Below are positions 36,139 through 45,526 of a DNA stretch of 64,000 nt, in pieces; position 1 is the stretch's first letter; each line of letters begins with the position of its first letter. Source of the DNA: Flavobacterium reichenbachii (GTDB taxonomy: Bacteria > Bacteroidota > Bacteroidia > Flavobacteriales > Flavobacteriaceae). Both the position numbers and the translations under genes were made by a program. The stretch lies in the NCBI RefSeq assembly GCF_002217435.1, contig NZ_MUHF01000030.1:46691-110690 (forward strand), read 5' to 3'. The notes below the pieces were generated by a model, which did no database searches, was not told the origin of the DNA, and worked only from the letters and a program-made list of their open reading frames with translations.

Positions 36139-38403
36139 ATGGCTTTTGATATTGAAATGATTAAAAAGGTGTACGAAAAGATGCCAAGTCGTGTTGATAA
36201 AGCACGCGAAATTGTCGGTCGTCCACTTACTTTAACGGAGAAAATTTTATACAATCACCTTTGGGACGGAAATCCATCTAAGGCGTTTGGAAGAGGAATT
36301 GATTATGTTGATTTTGCACCCGATCGTGTTGCATGTCAGGATGCAACTGCGCAAATGGCATTATTGCAATTTATGCACGCAGGTAAATCTAAAGTAGCAG
36401 TTCCAACAACAGTTCATTGTGATCACTTAATCCAGGCAAAAGTAGATGCAGCAACCGATTTGGCCAGAGCAAAAACACAAAGCAACGAAGTTTTCGACTT
36501 TTTGTCGTCAGTTTCTAATAAATACGGAATTGGTTTCTGGAAACCAGGAGCAGGAATTATTCACCAAGTAGTACTCGAAAATTATGCTTTCCCAGGCGGA
36601 ATGATGATTGGTACCGATTCTCACACTGTAAATGCAGGTGGTTTAGGAATGGTGGCTATTGGTGTTGGTGGAGCCGATGCAGTAGACGTTATGTCAGGCA
36701 TGGCTTGGGAATTAAAATTTCCTAAATTAATTGGAGTTAAATTAACTGGTAAATTATCAGGATGGACAGCTCCTAAAGATGTAATTCTTAAAGTAGCGGG
36801 TATTCTTACTGTAAAAGGTGGTACTGGTGCTATTGTTGAATATTTTGGTGAAGGTGCAACTGCTATGTCTTGTACTGGTAAAGGTACTATTTGTAATATG
36901 GGTGCAGAAATTGGAGCTACAACTTCGACTTTTGGTTACGATGATTCTATGAGTCGTTACCTGCGTTCTACAAACAGAGCCGATGTTGCCGATGCTGCAG
37001 ATAAAGTTGCTTCTTACTTAACTGGAGATCCAGAAGTTTATGCAAACCCAGAACAATATTTTGATCAGGTTATCGAAATCAACTTAACAGAATTGGAGCC
37101 ACACTTAAACGGACCTTTTACTCCAGATTTAGCTACGCCAATTTCTAAAATGAAAGAAGAAGCAATCAAAAATAACTGGCCATTACAAATTCAGGTTGGT
37201 TTAATTGGTTCTTGTACCAACTCTTCTTACGAAGATATTGCACGTGCAGCTTCTTTAGCCAGACAAGTAAGTGCTAAAAACTTAAAAACCAAATCTCAAT
37301 TTACGATTACTCCAGGTTCTGAAGTAGTTCGTTATACAATCGAAAGAGACGGATTTATCGATACTTTCGAAAAAATCGGTGCTACCGTTTTTGCTAATGC
37401 CTGCGGACCATGTATTGGTATGTGGGACAGAGATGGTGCAGAGAAAGAAGAAAGAAATACAATCGTTCACTCCTTCAACCGTAACTTCTCAAAACGTGCA
37501 GATGGTAACCCAAATACCTTAGCCTTCGTAGGTTCTCCAGAATTGGTTACCGCTATGGCTATTGCAGGAGATTTAGGTTTCAATCCATTAACAGATACTT
37601 TGATCAATGAAGATGGAGAAGAAGTAAAACTGGATGCGCCAACAGGAGACGAATTGCCTCCAAAAGGTTTTGATGCCGAAGATCCGGGATTTCAGGCTCC
37701 CGCTGCAGATGGTTCAGGAGTTCAGGTTGTAGTTAACCCTGAGTCAGAACGTTTACAATTGCTAGCTCCGTTTGATGCTTGGGATGGTAAAAATATAACA
37801 GCTGCTAAATTATTAATAAAAGCATTCGGAAAATGTACGACTGACCATATTTCTATGGCTGGACCTTGGCTGCGTTTCCGCGGACATTTAGATAATATTT
37901 CAAACAATATGCTGATTGGAGCTGTAAATGCATTCAACCAAAAAACAAATTCTGTTAAAAATCAATTAACTGGAGATTATGAGGCGGTTCCCACTGTCGC
38001 TCGTGCTTATAAAGCAGCTGGAGTTCCTTCTATTGTTGTAGGAGATCACAATTACGGTGAAGGTTCTTCTCGTGAGCATGCCGCAATGGAACCTCGTTTC
38101 TTAGGTGTCAAAGCGGTATTAGTAAAATCTTTTGCTCGTATTCACGAAACAAACCTTAAAAAACAAGGTCTTTTGGGATTAACTTTTGCTAATGAAGCCG
38201 ATTATGATAAAATCCAAGAGAATGATACAATCAACTTTACAGATTTAACGGAGTTTGCTCCTGGAAAACCATTAACGTTAGAATTTGTTCATGAAGATGG
38301 TACAAAAGACATTATCTTGGCAAACCATACGTACAACGCAGGTCAAATTGGCTGGTTCGTTGCTGGTTCTGCATTAAACTTAATTGCGGCAGGAAAAGCT
38401 TAA
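36139..38403 (+). CDS. Aconitate hydratase, mitochondrial type
   Basis: The 754-residue protein resembles mitochondrial aconitase: PTTVHCDHLIQA, GTDSHTVNAGGLGM, GSCTNSSYEDI and the CxxC iron-sulfur ligands in ACGPCIGMW, with the swivel domain C-terminal (GEGSSREHAAMEPRFLG). It catalyses the same citrate-isocitrate step as AcnB. A tandem of the two structural types would give one enzyme for stress and one for growth, as AcnA and AcnB do in E. coli, but that division of labour is inference here. It has its own terminator at 38426. Confidence 0.95.
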   Translation: MAFDIEMIKKVYEKMPSRVDKAREIVGRPLTLTEKILYNHLWDGNPSKAFGRGIDYVDFAPDRVACQDATAQMALLQFMHAGKSKVAVPTTVHCDHLIQAKVDAATDLARAKTQSNEVFDFLSSVSNKYGIGFWKPGAGIIHQVVLENYAFPGGMMIGTDSHTVNAGGLGMVAIGVGGADAVDVMSGMAWELKFPKLIGVKLTGKLSGWTAPKDVILKVAGILTVKGGTGAIVEYFGEGATAMSCTGKGTICNMGAEIGATTSTFGYDDSMSRYLRSTNRADVADAADKVASYLTGDPEVYANPEQYFDQVIEINLTELEPHLNGPFTPDLATPISKMKEEAIKNNWPLQIQVGLIGSCTNSSYEDIARAASLARQVSAKNLKTKSQFTITPGSEVVRYTIERDGFIDTFEKIGATVFANACGPCIGMWDRDGAEKEERNTIVHSFNRNFSKRADGNPNTLAFVGSPELVTAMAIAGDLGFNPLTDTLINEDGEEVKLDAPTGDELPPKGFDAEDPGFQAPAADGSGVQVVVNPESERLQLLAPFDAWDGKNITAAKLLIKAFGKCTTDHISMAGPWLRFRGHLDNISNNMLIGAVNAFNQKTNSVKNQLTGDYEAVPTVARAYKAAGVPSIVVGDHNYGEGSSREHAAMEPRFLGVKAVLVKSFARIHETNLKKQGLLGLTFANEADYDKIQENDTINFTDLTEFAPGKPLTLEFVHEDGTKDIILANHTYNAGQIGWFVAGSALNLIAAGKA

Positions 38404-38425
38404 ATTTTTAAAGTTCAATTATACT

Positions 38426-38456
38426 AAAAGTGCTCTGTGAAAACAGGGCATTTTTT
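38426..38456 (+). terminator. Terminator after the second aconitase
   Basis: TGCTCTGT / ACAGGGCA with flanking A and T tracts (AAAAG before, TTTTTT after) forms a good hairpin. Confidence 0.85.
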
Positions 38457-38457
38457 A

Positions 38458-38552
38458 TTAGGAGCTAATCCGGCTGTCCGCTATATCTTTTATGGCTCCC
38501 GATAGCTATCGGGACCGCCATAAAAGGATGTCGCTTCCATCCGGGCTATGGC
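38458..38552. repeat. Dispersed intergenic element, copy 1 (TTAGGAGCTAATCC family)
   Basis: The element begins TTAGGAGCTAATCCGGCTGT and ends near CATCCGGGCTATGG. Its core is a hairpin (CTTTTATGGC / GCCATAAAAGG) around a perfect palindrome TCCCGATAGCTATCGGGA. The same start recurs at 55215 and 63970 with a different hairpin core. Confidence 0.75.
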
Positions 38553-38601
38553 AGTCGGTTTCAAAAGAAAATTTTCGAAAAGAGTTTCAGAATAAAAAGA
38601 T

Positions 38602-39981
38602 TTAACCGTTCGATTTTACACTATTTTTTTCTTGTGATAAGGTTTTTGTTTTAATAGGTTTAGTGTGCTTAAATTCTTCCAGATCAATACTGAATACTTT
38701 TGAAGAAGGGACTTTAGAATAGCTGTTTTCAAAACGGCCTCCTAAAATGTATAATTTGTTATTATCGTAATACATGGCCGAATATTTTAATTCAATATCA
38801 ATTTCATATTCTTTCAATTGTTTTGTTTTTATATTATAAGTGCACATTTTTTGATCTTCAAAAAAGTAGATAATATTTTCATGAAAGGTAATAGCCGGCC
38901 TTTCTAATTCAGTAAACAATTCACCTTCAATCTGCCAGCTTTCAGTCGTTAAGTCAAAAGTTTCAATTTGAGAAGTGGGTTTTCCGTCATTACCGCCAAT
39001 GAGATAGATTTTTTCGCCAATTATAGTTCCTGTCGTTTCTTTAGCGGTGGGCATAGATGCAAGTTCATACCAATTTCCTGAAGTAATGTTGTATAAATGC
39101 ACTTTGTTGGTAAAGGCTTTTACATCTTTTTCGCTTCTTTTTACAGAACCTCCCATTACAATAATATTGTCGCCATAACTAAACGAAGCAAAATCTGCTG
39201 CTTGATGAGGGTTTGTGTTATCTAATTTAATACTTTGTTTGTCAAGATCTAAAACTTCGATCTGATCTTCTAAATATTCCCAGCTGCTTTTAAAGTTTAC
39301 TAGAATTCTTTTACCTCCTAAAACATAAATCAAATTATTGTAATAATGCAGGCTGTGATAGCCTCTTGCCTTTAAATTTAATTTTGAAGATTCCCAAGTA
39401 TTGGTTTTAATATCATATATAGAAAGATATTTTTTATAATGTCTTTTTGTAAAATCTACATTCACTCCAGCCATATAGTCGGCTATAGTGTAGCCAGCTC
39501 TTTCTGCGCGGCCTTTTTCTAAGTAATTTATTTCAGGATATGCATCTCCGCCGCTTACATAAATTTTCCCGTCTTTTAAAAAAGAGCCAAATGAAAATAC
39601 AGGATTTTTTAACGGACTCAGCATATTAAAAGAAAGGCTTGTTTTTAATTTTGCGTTCGATGAAATTGCTACTTCTGATAAATTTTGAACACTTTCTTCA
39701 AGGTAGATTTTAAATTTATGTTTTGTTAAATATTGCAGCGAGTGTTGCACGGTTTTGTAGCCTATATGAGAAAATTCTAATATTTCATCTGCTTTTAGAT
39801 TTGAAAAAGCAGCTGTCGAAAATTCTCCTGTTTTATTAGTTATAGTTCCAGTTTTGCTGTTTACAGCAAAAATATTAACATCTTCAAGAGGTTCATTATT
39901 TATAGAAAATACAAACCCTTTTTGATTTTGTGCAATTGAAATTAATGGGAATAAGAGAAAAATAAAGAGTAGTTTTTTCAC
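38602..39981 (-). CDS. Secreted Kelch-repeat protein with carboxypeptidase-regulatory-like domain
   Basis: The 459-residue protein has a signal peptide (MKKLLFIFLLFPLISIAQ). A CarboxypepD_reg-like beta-sandwich follows at about residues 19-100 (KGFVFSINNEPLEDVNIFAV; TGEFSTAAF), and then five to six Kelch repeats marked by SGGDAYPEINYLEKG, VLGGKRIL, VMGGSVKR, LIGGNDGK and ILGGRFEN. It is likely a periplasmic or outer-membrane-associated beta-propeller that binds protein or glycan. No enzyme residues (for example of galactose oxidase) are evident. It is encoded alone; the 258-bp upstream region is A/T-rich without a clear promoter box. Confidence 0.82.
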   Translation of the reverse strand: MKKLLFIFLLFPLISIAQNQKGFVFSINNEPLEDVNIFAVNSKTGTITNKTGEFSTAAFSNLKADEILEFSHIGYKTVQHSLQYLTKHKFKIYLEESVQNLSEVAISSNAKLKTSLSFNMLSPLKNPVFSFGSFLKDGKIYVSGGDAYPEINYLEKGRAERAGYTIADYMAGVNVDFTKRHYKKYLSIYDIKTNTWESSKLNLKARGYHSLHYYNNLIYVLGGKRILVNFKSSWEYLEDQIEVLDLDKQSIKLDNTNPHQAADFASFSYGDNIIVMGGSVKRSEKDVKAFTNKVHLYNITSGNWYELASMPTAKETTGTIIGEKIYLIGGNDGKPTSQIETFDLTTESWQIEGELFTELERPAITFHENIIYFFEDQKMCTYNIKTKQLKEYEIDIELKYSAMYYDNNKLYILGGRFENSYSKVPSSKVFSIDLEEFKHTKPIKTKTLSQEKNSVKSNG

Positions 39982-40239
39982 AAGTTTTTGAAAGTTAAGT
40001 TAATATTAAATTTAAAATTATGGTGTTTTGTAAAAATCTGCATTTCAAAAAGTTGGCTCAATTTTTATACCGAACATCTTAATTTGGATGAAATTAGTTG
40101 TTAAAAAATGTGTTTCTTTTAGTTTAAAAAGTTAAATTCGCTTTTTACATAATATATTCGCCTTCTTTAGAGTTATATCATTTAGGCTTAAAGTTATATT
40201 ATTTAAACTTAAAGAAGTATTCATTAAACTTTAATAGGT

Positions 40240-41364
40240 ATGGTTTTTAGATTAATTATAGTGTTGTTTTTTTTTAGTGTCGGAGTTTTTTCTCAAGAAA
40301 AATTTATCCAGCACAAAATATCAAAGGGAGAAAATCTAACTATAATAGCTAAAAAATACGGACTTAAAGCCAAAGATATACAAGACGCAAATCCCAGCGC
40401 TCCTAAGGTTTTAAAACTCAATTCGATTTTATTAATTCCCAATAAAAACCAAAAAGATGTTGTAGAAAATACTGGGAATAATACCCCAGGTTTTCATGAA
40501 GTTTTAGCAAAAGAAACACTTTGGGGAATTTCAAAAAAATATAATGTTTCTGTTGATGATTTAAAAAAGGCGAATCCGCTTTTGGAGACAGAAGGCTTAA
40601 AAATTGGACAGCAGATTTCTATTCCATCTCTTTCTTCTAATGACTTAAAAACTGTTGCAGAAAACGAAAAAACAGTAATCTCAACTGATGTAGAAGTTTA
40701 TAGAGAGGTTTTGCCCAAGGAAACCAAATATGGAATTTCTAAAGAATACGGTATTACAGTAGCAGAATTAGAAAGACAGAATCCAGCAATTAAGGGGCAG
40801 ACACCAGCAGGTTTCCTGCTAAAAATTCGAATTCCAAAAGAAAAAGCCGATGCTATAGAGGCTCTAAAAGCAAATCAACAACTAAAAGATATACCCGCTA
40901 TAACTTCATCAGAACAAATTGCAGAAAATAAACCTGAAATAAAAACAGATTCCACCTATGTAAGAGCAGGAAATCATTCTGATCTGGTAAACCAGCTAAT
41001 TTCTAATGCAACTCAAAATATAGGAACCAGATATCGATCTGGAGGTACTACAAAAGCTGGTTTTGACTGCTCTGGATTGATGATTTGTACATTTAATAAT
41101 TTTGATATTAAATTACCTCGAAGTTCTATAGAACAATCCAGAATTGGAACAAAAGTTAGCAGTGATGAAGCTCAAAAAGGAGATCTAATATTTTTTAGAA
41201 CCAATGGAAGGCGCCAGATTAACCATGTTGGTATGGTGGTTGAGGTTGCAGATGGAGAAATAAAATTTGTTCATTCTTCTACACATGGCGGTGTTATGAT
41301 ATCTTCTACAAAAGAACCTTATTACGAAAGAACTTTTACACAGGTTAATCGTGTTTTGCAATAA
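40240..41364 (+). CDS. LysM-repeat NlpC/P60 peptidoglycan endopeptidase
   Basis: The 374-residue exported protein has a signal peptide (residues 1-18, ending FSQ), three LysM repeats (about residues 20-66, 85-131 and 150-200) and a C-terminal NlpC/P60 domain. Catalytic Cys277 lies in GFDCSGLM and His329 in NHVGMVVE, with a third polar residue in SSTHGG. LysM binds glycan chains, and the peptidase cuts stem-peptide bonds, so it should remodel the cell wall in the periplasm. The convergent methyltransferase gene ends 2 bp away. Confidence 0.92.
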   Translation: MVFRLIIVLFFFSVGVFSQEKFIQHKISKGENLTIIAKKYGLKAKDIQDANPSAPKVLKLNSILLIPNKNQKDVVENTGNNTPGFHEVLAKETLWGISKKYNVSVDDLKKANPLLETEGLKIGQQISIPSLSSNDLKTVAENEKTVISTDVEVYREVLPKETKYGISKEYGITVAELERQNPAIKGQTPAGFLLKIRIPKEKADAIEALKANQQLKDIPAITSSEQIAENKPEIKTDSTYVRAGNHSDLVNQLISNATQNIGTRYRSGGTTKAGFDCSGLMICTFNNFDIKLPRSSIEQSRIGTKVSSDEAQKGDLIFFRTNGRRQINHVGMVVEVADGEIKFVHSSTHGGVMISSTKEPYYERTFTQVNRVLQ

Positions 41365-41366
41365 GT

Positions 41367-42125
41367 TCAAAAAGAAGCATAAATAATCAATCTCTTAAAA
41401 GCATATATTGACGGAATAGCTGGAAAATAAAAATAAATCCTTTTCTTAAACTCAGCAGCGAGTTCTTCAAATTCATTTTCTTGCAGGCGCTCTTGATAAA
41501 CAGTAAGAGCAGATCCTGAAATGAAATCAAAAAAAGTATCTTTTTTATCAGAAATAAGAGGATACACTTTTTCATATAAAACGATATCCTTTCCTCCATT
41601 ATCAAAAAGAATTTTAGCATATTCATCCAGAGTCAAAACTGGAGATGGGCGTGTCCAATTGTTTAAATAAGAAGAATATGGTTCTTCCTGCACTAAATTA
41701 AGCAGTATTTTATTGAGTATATTTTCATTTTGCTGAGGCATTTGTATGGCCAATTGCCCTTTTGTATTAATTCGGGATATTATTTTAGGAAATAATTCAT
41801 AATGGTTGTCTATCCATTGTAATGCTGCATTAGAAAAAATCAAATCCCATTTTGTATCCTCATCTAACTGATCCGGAATTGATAATTGTTTAAATTTAAG
41901 ATTCTCCTGACTTGTTGTTTTTGCCAGCATTTCTGCAGAATTATCAATGCCCAGTACAACAGAATCTGTAAAATTTTCAGAAAGCTTTTTTGTCAGCTCG
42001 CCAGTACCGCATCCTAAATCTATAATTTTAAGATTTGGTTTATTGATAATATGACTTGTAAGATCATCAAAAGGTTTAAAACGGTCTTTTTTAAATTCGT
42101 TGTATTTTTTTGGATCCCAAGTCAT
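41367..42125 (-). CDS. tam: Class I SAM methyltransferase, trans-aconitate 2-methyltransferase-like
   Basis: The 252-residue cytoplasmic enzyme starts MTWDPKKYNEFKKDRFKPFD, typical of Tam, and has motif I IDLGCGTGELT, then the acidic loop LGIDNSAEML and the post-motif NAALQWI. Tam methylates trans-aconitate, a spontaneous side product of aconitase that inhibits the TCA cycle. The two aconitase genes lie 3-9 kb away, which agrees with this assignment, but the same fold serves other substrates. The small secreted protein gene lies 29 bp upstream on the same strand. Confidence 0.75.
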   Translation of the reverse strand: MTWDPKKYNEFKKDRFKPFDDLTSHIINKPNLKIIDLGCGTGELTKKLSENFTDSVVLGIDNSAEMLAKTTSQENLKFKQLSIPDQLDEDTKWDLIFSNAALQWIDNHYELFPKIISRINTKGQLAIQMPQQNENILNKILLNLVQEEPYSSYLNNWTRPSPVLTLDEYAKILFDNGGKDIVLYEKVYPLISDKKDTFFDFISGSALTVYQERLQENEFEELAAEFKKRIYFYFPAIPSIYAFKRLIIYASF

Positions 42126-42154
42126 AGTATTATATTATTTTAAATTAAAAAATC

Positions 42155-42499
42155 TTAACGCTTTAAATTAAGTGGTTGAGATTGTCCCATTTGTTTAAAA
42201 GTTCCTGTAATAACTTGATCTTTATCAAGAATTCCTTCATACTCTATAGCTAGTTGTTGTACAGTAAACTTTAAAGTTGAATTTTCAAATTTCGTCGCAG
42301 TGACTGGTATTCCAAGTGCTTTCTGATCAGGGCTGTCCAAAGTAGCACTTAAGCCATTTTCAGTTTTTATAATATGCAGCACAAGATTAAGTTCTGCTCC
42401 TGGAACTTTAAGAATACCTTTCCAATCACCTGTAATATCTTGAGCAAATGTATATAATGAAGAAAAGAGTAATACAATTAGAAAAATATTTTTTTTCAT
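42155..42499 (-). CDS. Small secreted protein of unknown function
   Basis: The 114-residue product has a signal peptide (MKKNIFLIVLLFSSLYTFAQ) and a single beta-rich domain beginning DITGDWKGILKVPGAELNLV. This style of domain is found in Bacteroidota in front of secreted alpha/beta hydrolases; here it stands alone with a proper stop (LNLKR). It may be a stand-alone version or the remnant of a longer gene. It is probably co-transcribed with the methyltransferase gene 29 bp downstream. Confidence 0.7.
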   Translation of the reverse strand: MKKNIFLIVLLFSSLYTFAQDITGDWKGILKVPGAELNLVLHIIKTENGLSATLDSPDQKALGIPVTATKFENSTLKFTVQQLAIEYEGILDKDQVITGTFKQMGQSQPLNLKR

Positions 42500-42713
42500 G
42501 TCTTTTGATTTTTAAAAACGGTTAATTAAAGGGTCAAAATTCTGAAATAAAGTTAAGGATTTATACTTATAAATCGCTTGAAAAAATGAATAACCATAAT
42601 TACAAATTTTATGAGACTAAATACAAATCGTTGAATAATAATCTAAAATCTATAATGCAAATTCTAAAATTTCTAAAAAAAGTATATCTTTAACAAACCC
42701 TAAACCAAAAACA

Positions 42714-44123
42714 ATGCAAGAAGAAAACCAGGAACATTTTAAAAGAGAACTCGGATTATTAGACGGAACCATGCTTGTAGTGGGATCTATGATTGGCTCT
42801 GGAATATTTATAGTAAGTGCCGATATAGCAAGACAAGTTGGTTCTGCAGGATGGCTTACTCTGATTTGGCTCGTATCAGGTTTAATTACAATCATAGCCG
42901 CTGTGAGCTATGGCGAATTAAGCGCAATGTTCCCTAAAGCGGGAGGACAATATGTATACTTAAAAGAATCGTACAATAAATTAATTGCCTTTCTGTATGG
43001 CTGGAGTTTTTTTGCTGTAATACAAACTGGAACAATAGCAGCCGTAGGTGTAGCTTTTTCTAAATTTGCAGCTTATTTGTATGAACCTTTTAGTGACGAA
43101 AATATATTATTTAAATTAGGCTCTTTTGAACTTAGTGCTGCTCAGATTGTTTCTATTTTTACAATTATCCTGCTGACTTTTGTAAACAGCCGAGGTGTAA
43201 AAAACGGAAAGATTCTGCAGACAGTTCTTACTATTATCAAAATTTTATCATTGCTGGGATTAATCGTTTTTGGATTAACGCTTGCTGCGAAAGCTTCGGT
43301 ATGGGACGCCAACTGGACTAACGCATGGGAAACATCTACGTATATTAAAGAAAAAGGGTGGTTTCCAATAAGCGGTACAGCTTTGATTGCTGGTATATCG
43401 GCTGCAATGGTGGGCTCTTTATTTTCGAGCGATGCCTGGAATGGTGTTACTTTTATTGCAGGTGAAATTAAAAACCCAAAACGAAATGTTGGTCTTAGTT
43501 TGTTCCTGGGAACTTTTATTGTTACTATCATTTATGTATTGACTAATTTAATGTATTTGGCTGTTATTCCGCTTAACGAAATTGCAACTGCAAAATCGGA
43601 TCGTGTCGCAGTTGTGGCTTCTCAATATATTTTTGGTGACAATGGCGCAATTATTATTGCAATTATGATTATGATTTCGACTTTTGCCTGCAATAACGGA
43701 TTAATTATGGCAGGTGCAAGGGTATATTATACAATGGCAAATGACGGTTTGTTTTTTAAGAAAGCAACTGCATTAAATAAATTCAGCGTACCGGCATGGG
43801 CTTTATGGGCACAGTGTATTTGGGCTTCTGCTTTGTGTTTGACAGGAAAATACAACGCTTTGTTGGATTTTGTTATTATTATTGTTTTGATTTTCTACAT
43901 TTTGACAATTTATGGCATTTTTATTCTGAGAAAAAAAATGCCAGATGCAGATAGACCTTATAAAGCTTTCGGATATCCATTTTTGCCAATGTTATACATT
44001 ATAATCGCTTCGGCAATTTGTATTTCTTTATTGTTTACAAAATTTTCGACTTGTGGCTGGGGTGTTTTAATTATGCTGGCTGGAATTCCAGTTTACTACT
44101 TAACAAAACCAAAAGGATCATAG
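42714..44123 (+). CDS. APC-family amino-acid permease
   Basis: The 469-residue protein has about 12 transmembrane segments and the APC first-helix motif MLVVGSMIGSGIFIVSADI, followed by AMFPKAGGQYVYLKES, which is typical of the LAT/serine-threonine exchanger-like group. It likely exchanges or imports neutral amino acids across the inner membrane. It differs from the permease at 5047, which has a longer charged tail and the CAT-type core. It is flanked by a convergent terminator at 44187, and no partner gene is apparent. Confidence 0.87.
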   Translation: MQEENQEHFKRELGLLDGTMLVVGSMIGSGIFIVSADIARQVGSAGWLTLIWLVSGLITIIAAVSYGELSAMFPKAGGQYVYLKESYNKLIAFLYGWSFFAVIQTGTIAAVGVAFSKFAAYLYEPFSDENILFKLGSFELSAAQIVSIFTIILLTFVNSRGVKNGKILQTVLTIIKILSLLGLIVFGLTLAAKASVWDANWTNAWETSTYIKEKGWFPISGTALIAGISAAMVGSLFSSDAWNGVTFIAGEIKNPKRNVGLSLFLGTFIVTIIYVLTNLMYLAVIPLNEIATAKSDRVAVVASQYIFGDNGAIIIAIMIMISTFACNNGLIMAGARVYYTMANDGLFFKKATALNKFSVPAWALWAQCIWASALCLTGKYNALLDFVIIIVLIFYILTIYGIFILRKKMPDADRPYKAFGYPFLPMLYIIIASAICISLLFTKFSTCGWGVLIMLAGIPVYYLTKPKGS

Positions 44124-44186
44124 AGTTTAATAAGAAGTGATTAAAATTTGTTTAATCGATATATTCCTTACCATATTCCGTATAAA

Positions 44187-44225
44187 AAAAAACGACATTG
44201 CTTAAAGTAAGCAGTGTCGTTTTAA
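44187..44225. terminator. Bidirectional terminator between permease and DUF1810 genes
   Basis: AAAACGACA.TGCTTA / TAAGCAGTGTCGTTTT forms a long stem with A and T tracts on both sides. Confidence 0.88.
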
Positions 44226-44250
44226 TTAAATAATCATTAAGATAAAACAG

Positions 44251-44712
44251 TTAAACTGCTTCGGTCTCTACAGAAGATTTTATTGTTGAATTAATAATAG
44301 ACATAGTAAGCGGATCTAATTCTCCAGAGAAAAAAGCATCTAATATATTTTGAAATATAGGATTAGTATTTTCTGCTAAAAAGAAAAGTGTCATGCAAGA
44401 GCGTAATTTACGAGCATCTAAGTCTCCAAAAATTGCTTCAGCAGATTTCTTATTATAAGTTAATAAGAGTTCTGAAATTTCTATAAGATGTTTTCCTAAT
44501 ATTGGATGTTCCAAAAATTCAGAAGCTTCTTTCAGATCGTTAATGGCATAAAGATTTGCTGTATCGCTTGTACCCAATCCTTTAATCTGAGGAAAAATAA
44601 ACCACATCCAGTGCGTTTCTTTTTTTCCTTTATTAATTTCAGAAAGAGCGGTAAGGTAAAGTTTGTTCTGCGCATCTAGAAAACGCGATAAATCATTGTT
44701 AGGATAAGCCAT
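44251..44712 (-). CDS. DUF1810 family protein
   Basis: The 153-residue soluble helical protein matches DUF1810: LSRFLDAQNKLYLTALSEI, the hallmark HWMWFIFPQIKGLG and a C-terminal helix bundle with KLRSCMTLF. The function of the family is not established to my knowledge. It lies downstream of alkB-like on the same strand after 151 bp that include a -7-like box on its strand (44739-44746). It therefore probably has its own promoter rather than being part of the repair operon. Confidence 0.88.
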   Translation of the reverse strand: MAYPNNDLSRFLDAQNKLYLTALSEINKGKKETHWMWFIFPQIKGLGTSDTANLYAINDLKEASEFLEHPILGKHLIEISELLLTYNKKSAEAIFGDLDARKLRSCMTLFFLAENTNPIFQNILDAFFSGELDPLTMSIINSTIKSSVETEAV

Positions 44713-44738
44713 TACGGTATATATTTAAAAAAGGGTTG

Positions 44739-44746
44739 CAAAAGTA
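44739..44746 (-). promoter_or_regulatory. Candidate -7 box of the DUF1810 gene
   Basis: TACTTTTG on the minus strand, 26 bp before the ATG, matches TAnnTTTG. No TTG box is seen at normal spacing. Confidence 0.4.
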
Positions 44747-44863
44747 GTAAAAAAGATAGGGTCTGCCTAATAAAAGGTTCATAACGTGTGTGTTTTAACT
44801 TTTTAAAGAAGTAATATCTTATGTTTGTTAAAAGAAAAACACTTTTTTTTAATTCTATAAAAA

Positions 44864-45490
44864 TCAAATATTTCTATTGGTTCTTCTAAAAGTAAGATTG
44901 ATCCTCGGCAAAACGTCCCGTGCTGTTTTAGGAACCTGATGCTGCCAAAAACTATTAGTAGTTCCTGCCATTAATAAAAAGGAACCATGATGCAGCGGAA
45001 TCTCAACCGGAGCAATATCTTTCCTGTATTTATGACGAAGTTTAAACATTCTCGTCTCTCCCAAAGTAACTGAGGCAATAATAGGATCTGGACCTGTATT
45101 ATGTTCTTTGTCGCTGTGCCAGCCTACGCCATCTTTTCCATTTCGGTACAAATTCAGTAAAACAGTATTAAAATCGAGCTGTGTTTCTTTTTCTACACGA
45201 CTTCTGATCTTTAATAATTCGTAAGTCCAATCAGGCCCTTTTGGGTCTGCGCCGGGATTATCCTTGTCTTCGTACCAGGAAATCATTCTCGGAACCGTAA
45301 TATTTTTGTCAAAAATTTCCATTTGATATTCTCTCCATTTAGTTTTACGAAGTATTCTTTCATAAAGACGGTCAGATTCTTCTTTAGTAAAAAAATTATC
45401 GATTAAAATAAGTTCCGAATCAGGCAGATCATATATGATTTTACCACTGCTGCCTGTAGTAAATAATTCGGTATCGCTAAATAGTGTCAT
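44864..45490 (-). CDS. AlkB-like 2-oxoglutarate/Fe(II) dioxygenase
   Basis: The 208-residue enzyme has the dioxygenase motifs of AlkB: His-x-Asp in GVGWHSDKEHN, the distal His in FWQHQVPKT and the 2-oxoglutarate-binding Arg pair in RINLTFRR. AlkB enzymes remove methyl lesions such as 1-methyladenine and 3-methylcytosine from DNA or RNA by oxidative demethylation. Length and motif spacing fit the ALKBH2/3-like bacterial group. It follows the exonuclease/GIY-YIG gene by 36 bp on the same strand, so it is likely part of the umuDC transcript. Confidence 0.88.
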   Translation of the reverse strand: MTLFSDTELFTTGSSGKIIYDLPDSELILIDNFFTKEESDRLYERILRKTKWREYQMEIFDKNITVPRMISWYEDKDNPGADPKGPDWTYELLKIRSRVEKETQLDFNTVLLNLYRNGKDGVGWHSDKEHNTGPDPIIASVTLGETRMFKLRHKYRKDIAPVEIPLHHGSFLLMAGTTNSFWQHQVPKTARDVLPRINLTFRRTNRNI

Positions 45491-45526
45491 AATTCAGTTT
45501 TTAGTTTTACAGCTCTATTTCAAATT

